DNA from: Streptomyces piniterrae
GTDB taxonomy: Bacteria > Actinomycetota > Actinomycetes > Streptomycetales > Streptomycetaceae
DNA length: 64,000 nt
NCBI RefSeq assembly: GCF_005048155.1
Contig: NZ_SUMB01000012.1
Coordinates: forward strand, 186,001 to 250,000
Reading direction: 5' to 3'
A program made the position numbers and the translations under genes. Below the pieces are notes generated by a model. It had not been told where the DNA came from, ran no database searches, and saw only the letters and a list, made by a program, of their open reading frames with translations. This document shows, one piece after another, positions 62,067-64,000 of this stretch (position 1 is its first letter; each line of letters opens with the position of its first letter).

Positions 62067-62522
62067 GACCAGAACAATGAACTACCTGATCGAAGAGAGA
62101 CAGCCCAATTGGCCTGTCGCTGAAGAGGCCTCATCTTCCTCAGCCAGGGGAGGGCATACAGGGTTCACCGCAAAGACGGCTGGCGTGGATGCGTGGGTTG
62201 AGGACATCCACGAGGACCTACTGTTCCCATGATCTCGTCAAGAACACGCCTGTCGCCGAGCCTACGGACATCGCGGAGGGCGTGATCGCGTACATGGATT
62301 CCATCGGACACGTGCAAGTTCGTTACGTCGACGACGTAACCGCGACGATGCCGAACCCCGCTAGGCAAGCCGATGGACTGGTGATCGAGGGGGAGTCCCG
62401 CTACTGATGAGGACGCGCCTGGGGTACACCGAGGAAGGCCCAGTCCGTGTGCCGGTCACCGCCATGCCGACGGGCCGTCACATCATCCGGTACGAGCTCG
62501 GAACAGGTAAAGGCCATGCGTG
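62050..62522 (+). pseudogene. GntR-type (UTRA domain) regulator remnant, twice frameshifted
   Basis: Pieces in alternating frames: NYLIEERQPNWPVAEEASSS to AGVDAWVEDIHEDLL (to about 62226), then KNTPVAEPTDIAEGVIAYMD and VDDVTATMPNPARQADGL (to about 62400), and MRTRLGYTEEGPVRVPVTAM to RHIIRYELGTG, stop at 62522. The last part is the standard C-terminus of GntR/HutC regulators with a UTRA effector domain. The stop overlaps the GNAT start at 62516, so the original gene was coupled with the acetyltransferase. The DNA-binding part is absent. Confidence 0.5.
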
Positions 62523-63049
62523 ATGCCCCTATCATTCGATCTGCCGCGGCCGGAGAAGCGAATGTCATCGCCTCGATGCGGAGCGAGGCTGCGCGGTGGC
62601 TACACTCCAAGGGAATTGACCAATGGCAATATCCGGCGAATCTCGAAAAGATCTTCCGCGACATCAACTGTGGAACCGCCTACGTACTGCTCGACGCTGC
62701 GGACTACCTAGGGACAATCACGCTGGACGAAAACGCCGACCCTGAATTCTGGGTGCCGGATGATGAACCAAACGATGCGCTCTATGCGCACAGGGTCATC
62801 ACTCGCCCCGCATGCAGAGGTCTGTCATTGGGTGCGCTGATGCTCGACTGGGCTTCCCAAAAGGCCGAAGAGGCAGGAAAGCGCTGGCTCCGTGTGGATG
62901 CGTGGAAGACGAACTCTGACCTCGGCCGCTACTACGAGGCGCAGGGGTTCACACGAGTCCGGACCGTAGACCTACCGCATCGCCGGTCGGGTGCTCTGTA
63001 CCAGAGGAGAGCCGGCGCGACCAACAGCAGCGGACGCAGCGACTCGTGA
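62516..63049 (+). CDS. GNAT family N-acetyltransferase
   Basis: 177 aa, ATG 62516. The GNAT fold is complete: IRSAAAGEANVIASMRSEAA, the beta-strand DYLGTITLDE, then the CoA-binding motif A around TRPACRGLSLGALMLDWASQ (R-x-x-x-G-x-x-L variant) and the late YYEAQGFTRVRTVDL with the conserved Tyr. It acetylates an unknown primary amine, such as an antibiotic, polyamine or protein. The overlap with the decayed GntR gene suggests that it was once under its control. It is now probably expressed from another promoter, or not at all. Confidence 0.85.
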   Translation: MRDAPIIRSAAAGEANVIASMRSEAARWLHSKGIDQWQYPANLEKIFRDINCGTAYVLLDAADYLGTITLDENADPEFWVPDDEPNDALYAHRVITRPACRGLSLGALMLDWASQKAEEAGKRWLRVDAWKTNSDLGRYYEAQGFTRVRTVDLPHRRSGALYQRRAGATNSSGRSDS

Positions 63050-63146
63050 TCGCATCACGCCCCGCACCTCGTACTGGGCTCGTCCGGTGGCTCAGAGCCG
63101 CTGCCGCAACGTAGCAGCCCCCTGGCTCGTGGCCCGACAGCCCGAA

Positions 63147-63380
63147 TCACGCGCCCATGAGGCGGCTGAGCACCCCGCCAGGGGTGGGATCCAGGTCGGA
63201 CGCAGCCACGGCTGCGCGATCCCCCTTTGAGTCATCGTCCACGGCGGGACCGGCAGCGCCCGGCCCGGAATCCGCAGCTTGGGAGAAGAGCGGTAGGTCT
63301 TCGGCGGCGGCAGCACCGGAGCCGCCGAGCAGGGCAGTGGTGGCCAGGGCAACTGCGATGAGCGTGGTGCGGATGCGCAT
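63147..63380 (-). CDS. small secreted protein of unknown function
   Basis: 77 aa, ATG 63380 with AGGAG six bases before it. Signal peptide MRIRTTLIAVALATTALLGG ending AAAAE. The mature 50 residues (DLPLFSQAADSGPGAAGPAV, DDDSKGD) are acidic and disordered in look, ending in SRLMGA. The architecture is common among streptomycete surface or peptide precursors. No known family or cleavage motif is recognised. Confidence 0.65.
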   Translation of the reverse strand: MRIRTTLIAVALATTALLGGSGAAAAEDLPLFSQAADSGPGAAGPAVDDDSKGDRAAVAASDLDPTPGGVLSRLMGA

Positions 63381-63460
63381 GAATTCTCCTGAAAGCTGAG
63401 TCGGTGATCAGCCTCTCTCCTTCCCCTTACCGTCCTCAAGGCATGACGCGCACCCAAAGA

Positions 63461-64000
63461 TCACCCCAGCGGACCCTTGTAGCCAGCCGAGATTCCCCCA
63501 GGTGTCCCCCGAAGGGCCGATGTTGAGGGAAAACCCAAGGGCACCACCCGGCAGATCCTGTCGGGACGTTTGACGGTTTCGCCGACGTCGTAACGGGTGG
63601 TGGGGCGCCGGTTCTGTGAGCCGAGGAGGCGTCCGGGTCCGGTTCCGGTCGGTTGAGGAACACGGGTCGGGCAGAGCAGGTGGGCGCGGATGTTCCTGAA
63701 CCCCCGACGGACCCGGGCCGGGGTGAGGTGTTCGGGCTTGGTCGGCTTCTCCCGGAGCCGGCGGAGATCGGTGGCCGGCGGCCGGGCGAGGCGGAGCTGA
63801 GTGTGGGGGACGACAAGGAGCCAGGTCCAGCAGTCTGCCGCCTCGGGAGTACGGATCTTCGATGTGGTCCAGCCGAGCGTCTGCTTTCCGAACCGGAAGG
63901 TGTGCTCCGGGTCGAATCTCCTGAGGAACACCTGACACCACAGGTCTACGTCGGCTGGGGCGGCGCCGGTTTTCGAGGACCACATCCACACTGGCGGGGC
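63461..64000 (-). CDS. transposase, C-terminal part, runs off the window
   Basis: The frame is open from the window edge to a stop at 63461. It reads WMWSSKTGAAPADVDLWCQV, FDPEHTFRFGKQTLGWTTSK, TPEAADCWTWLLVVPHTQLR and LTPARVRRGFRNIRAHL, matching the C-terminal third of the large actinobacterial IS701/NF041680-like transposase group. The HTFRF..QTLGWT block holds the final acidic residue region. The start and most of the catalytic core lie beyond base 64000, so intactness cannot be judged. Confidence 0.82.
   Translation of the reverse strand, partial: APPVWMWSSKTGAAPADVDLWCQVFLRRFDPEHTFRFGKQTLGWTTSKIRTPEAADCWTWLLVVPHTQLRLARPPATDLRRLREKPTKPEHLTPARVRRGFRNIRAHLLCPTRVPQPTGTGPGRLLGSQNRRPTTRYDVGETVKRPDRICRVVPLGFPSTSALRGTPGGISAGYKGPLG

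Overview
The window is high-GC DNA with short gaps, many GTG starts and actinomycete protein families: PP2C/GAF phosphatases, a lone RsbW-like kinase, SorC and MmyB-type regulators, RICIN lectins, an AMIN-like secreted protein, a class F-type sortase and ribosomal protein bL37. It fits a Streptomyces chromosome, probably towards an arm, because accessory genes and decayed transposases increase to the right. This is inferred from gene content; no rRNA or tRNA is present to confirm it.

Left part (1-25.8 kb), mostly intact housekeeping and stress genes. An alpha/beta hydrolase and an SRPBCC protein are divergent from a TetR regulator across a perfect 18-bp palindrome. Next come a 24-codon gene for bL37 (2361-2435, minus strand), a CPA1 cation/proton antiporter, a diacylglycerol-kinase-like enzyme, a membrane PP2C phosphatase and an RsbW-like kinase. 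A SorC regulator precedes a polyol-type ABC importer with no ATPase, which converges on a solitary PstS. A second-type chaperone operon (dnaK-grpE-zinc alcohol dehydrogenase, no dnaJ or hspR) is divergent from an 861-aa GAF/PAS/GAF/PP2C sensor phosphatase. Secreted proteins, a dienelactone hydrolase, an ankyrin/HEAT protein and OsmC follow.

Middle (25.8-36.1 kb), accessory. A methyltransferase gene truncated at its 5' end opens a region with a TTA-containing small gene between two strong hairpins, a zinc-finger/HTH regulator, and a haloalkane dehalogenase gene bracketed by a perfect 26-bp direct repeat. A truncated Tn3-family transposase fused to the tail of a VOC gene follows. Then come an MmyB-type regulator divergent from an SDR/SnoaL pair across two overlapping perfect palindromes, and a MarR/MFS/DUF1330 set with IS5-type remnants on both sides.

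Right-centre (36-52.8 kb). A secreted TAP-type hydrolase lies beside a sortase gene that overlaps its likely partner (a CHRD protein). A frameshifted SUKH-like gene, a Uma2-family protein and small membrane proteins follow. Two RICIN lectins flank an NCS1 permease that has an unusual cysteine-rich tail. A 1259-aa HTH/STAND NTPase/WD40 protein and an orphan Phd/YefM-type antitoxin come next.

Right end (52.8-64 kb). A zinc-ribbon methyltransferase converges on and overlaps an SDR-Rieske oxygenase gene pair, a likely small tailoring cassette, followed by an arginine/lysine/ornithine-type decarboxylase. From 59.1 kb the DNA is heavily decayed: an IS5 transposase, a GyrI-like remnant with a (TAC)9 tract, an MFS gene with a stop and a frameshift, and a frameshifted GntR tail ahead of an intact GNAT gene. 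A transposase gene runs off the edge.

The best candidates for something new are the methyltransferase/SDR/Rieske cassette, the STAND-WD40 protein with its lectin neighbour, the sortase/CHRD pair with its non-canonical sorting signal, and the 26-bp repeat-bracketed dehalogenase cassette.
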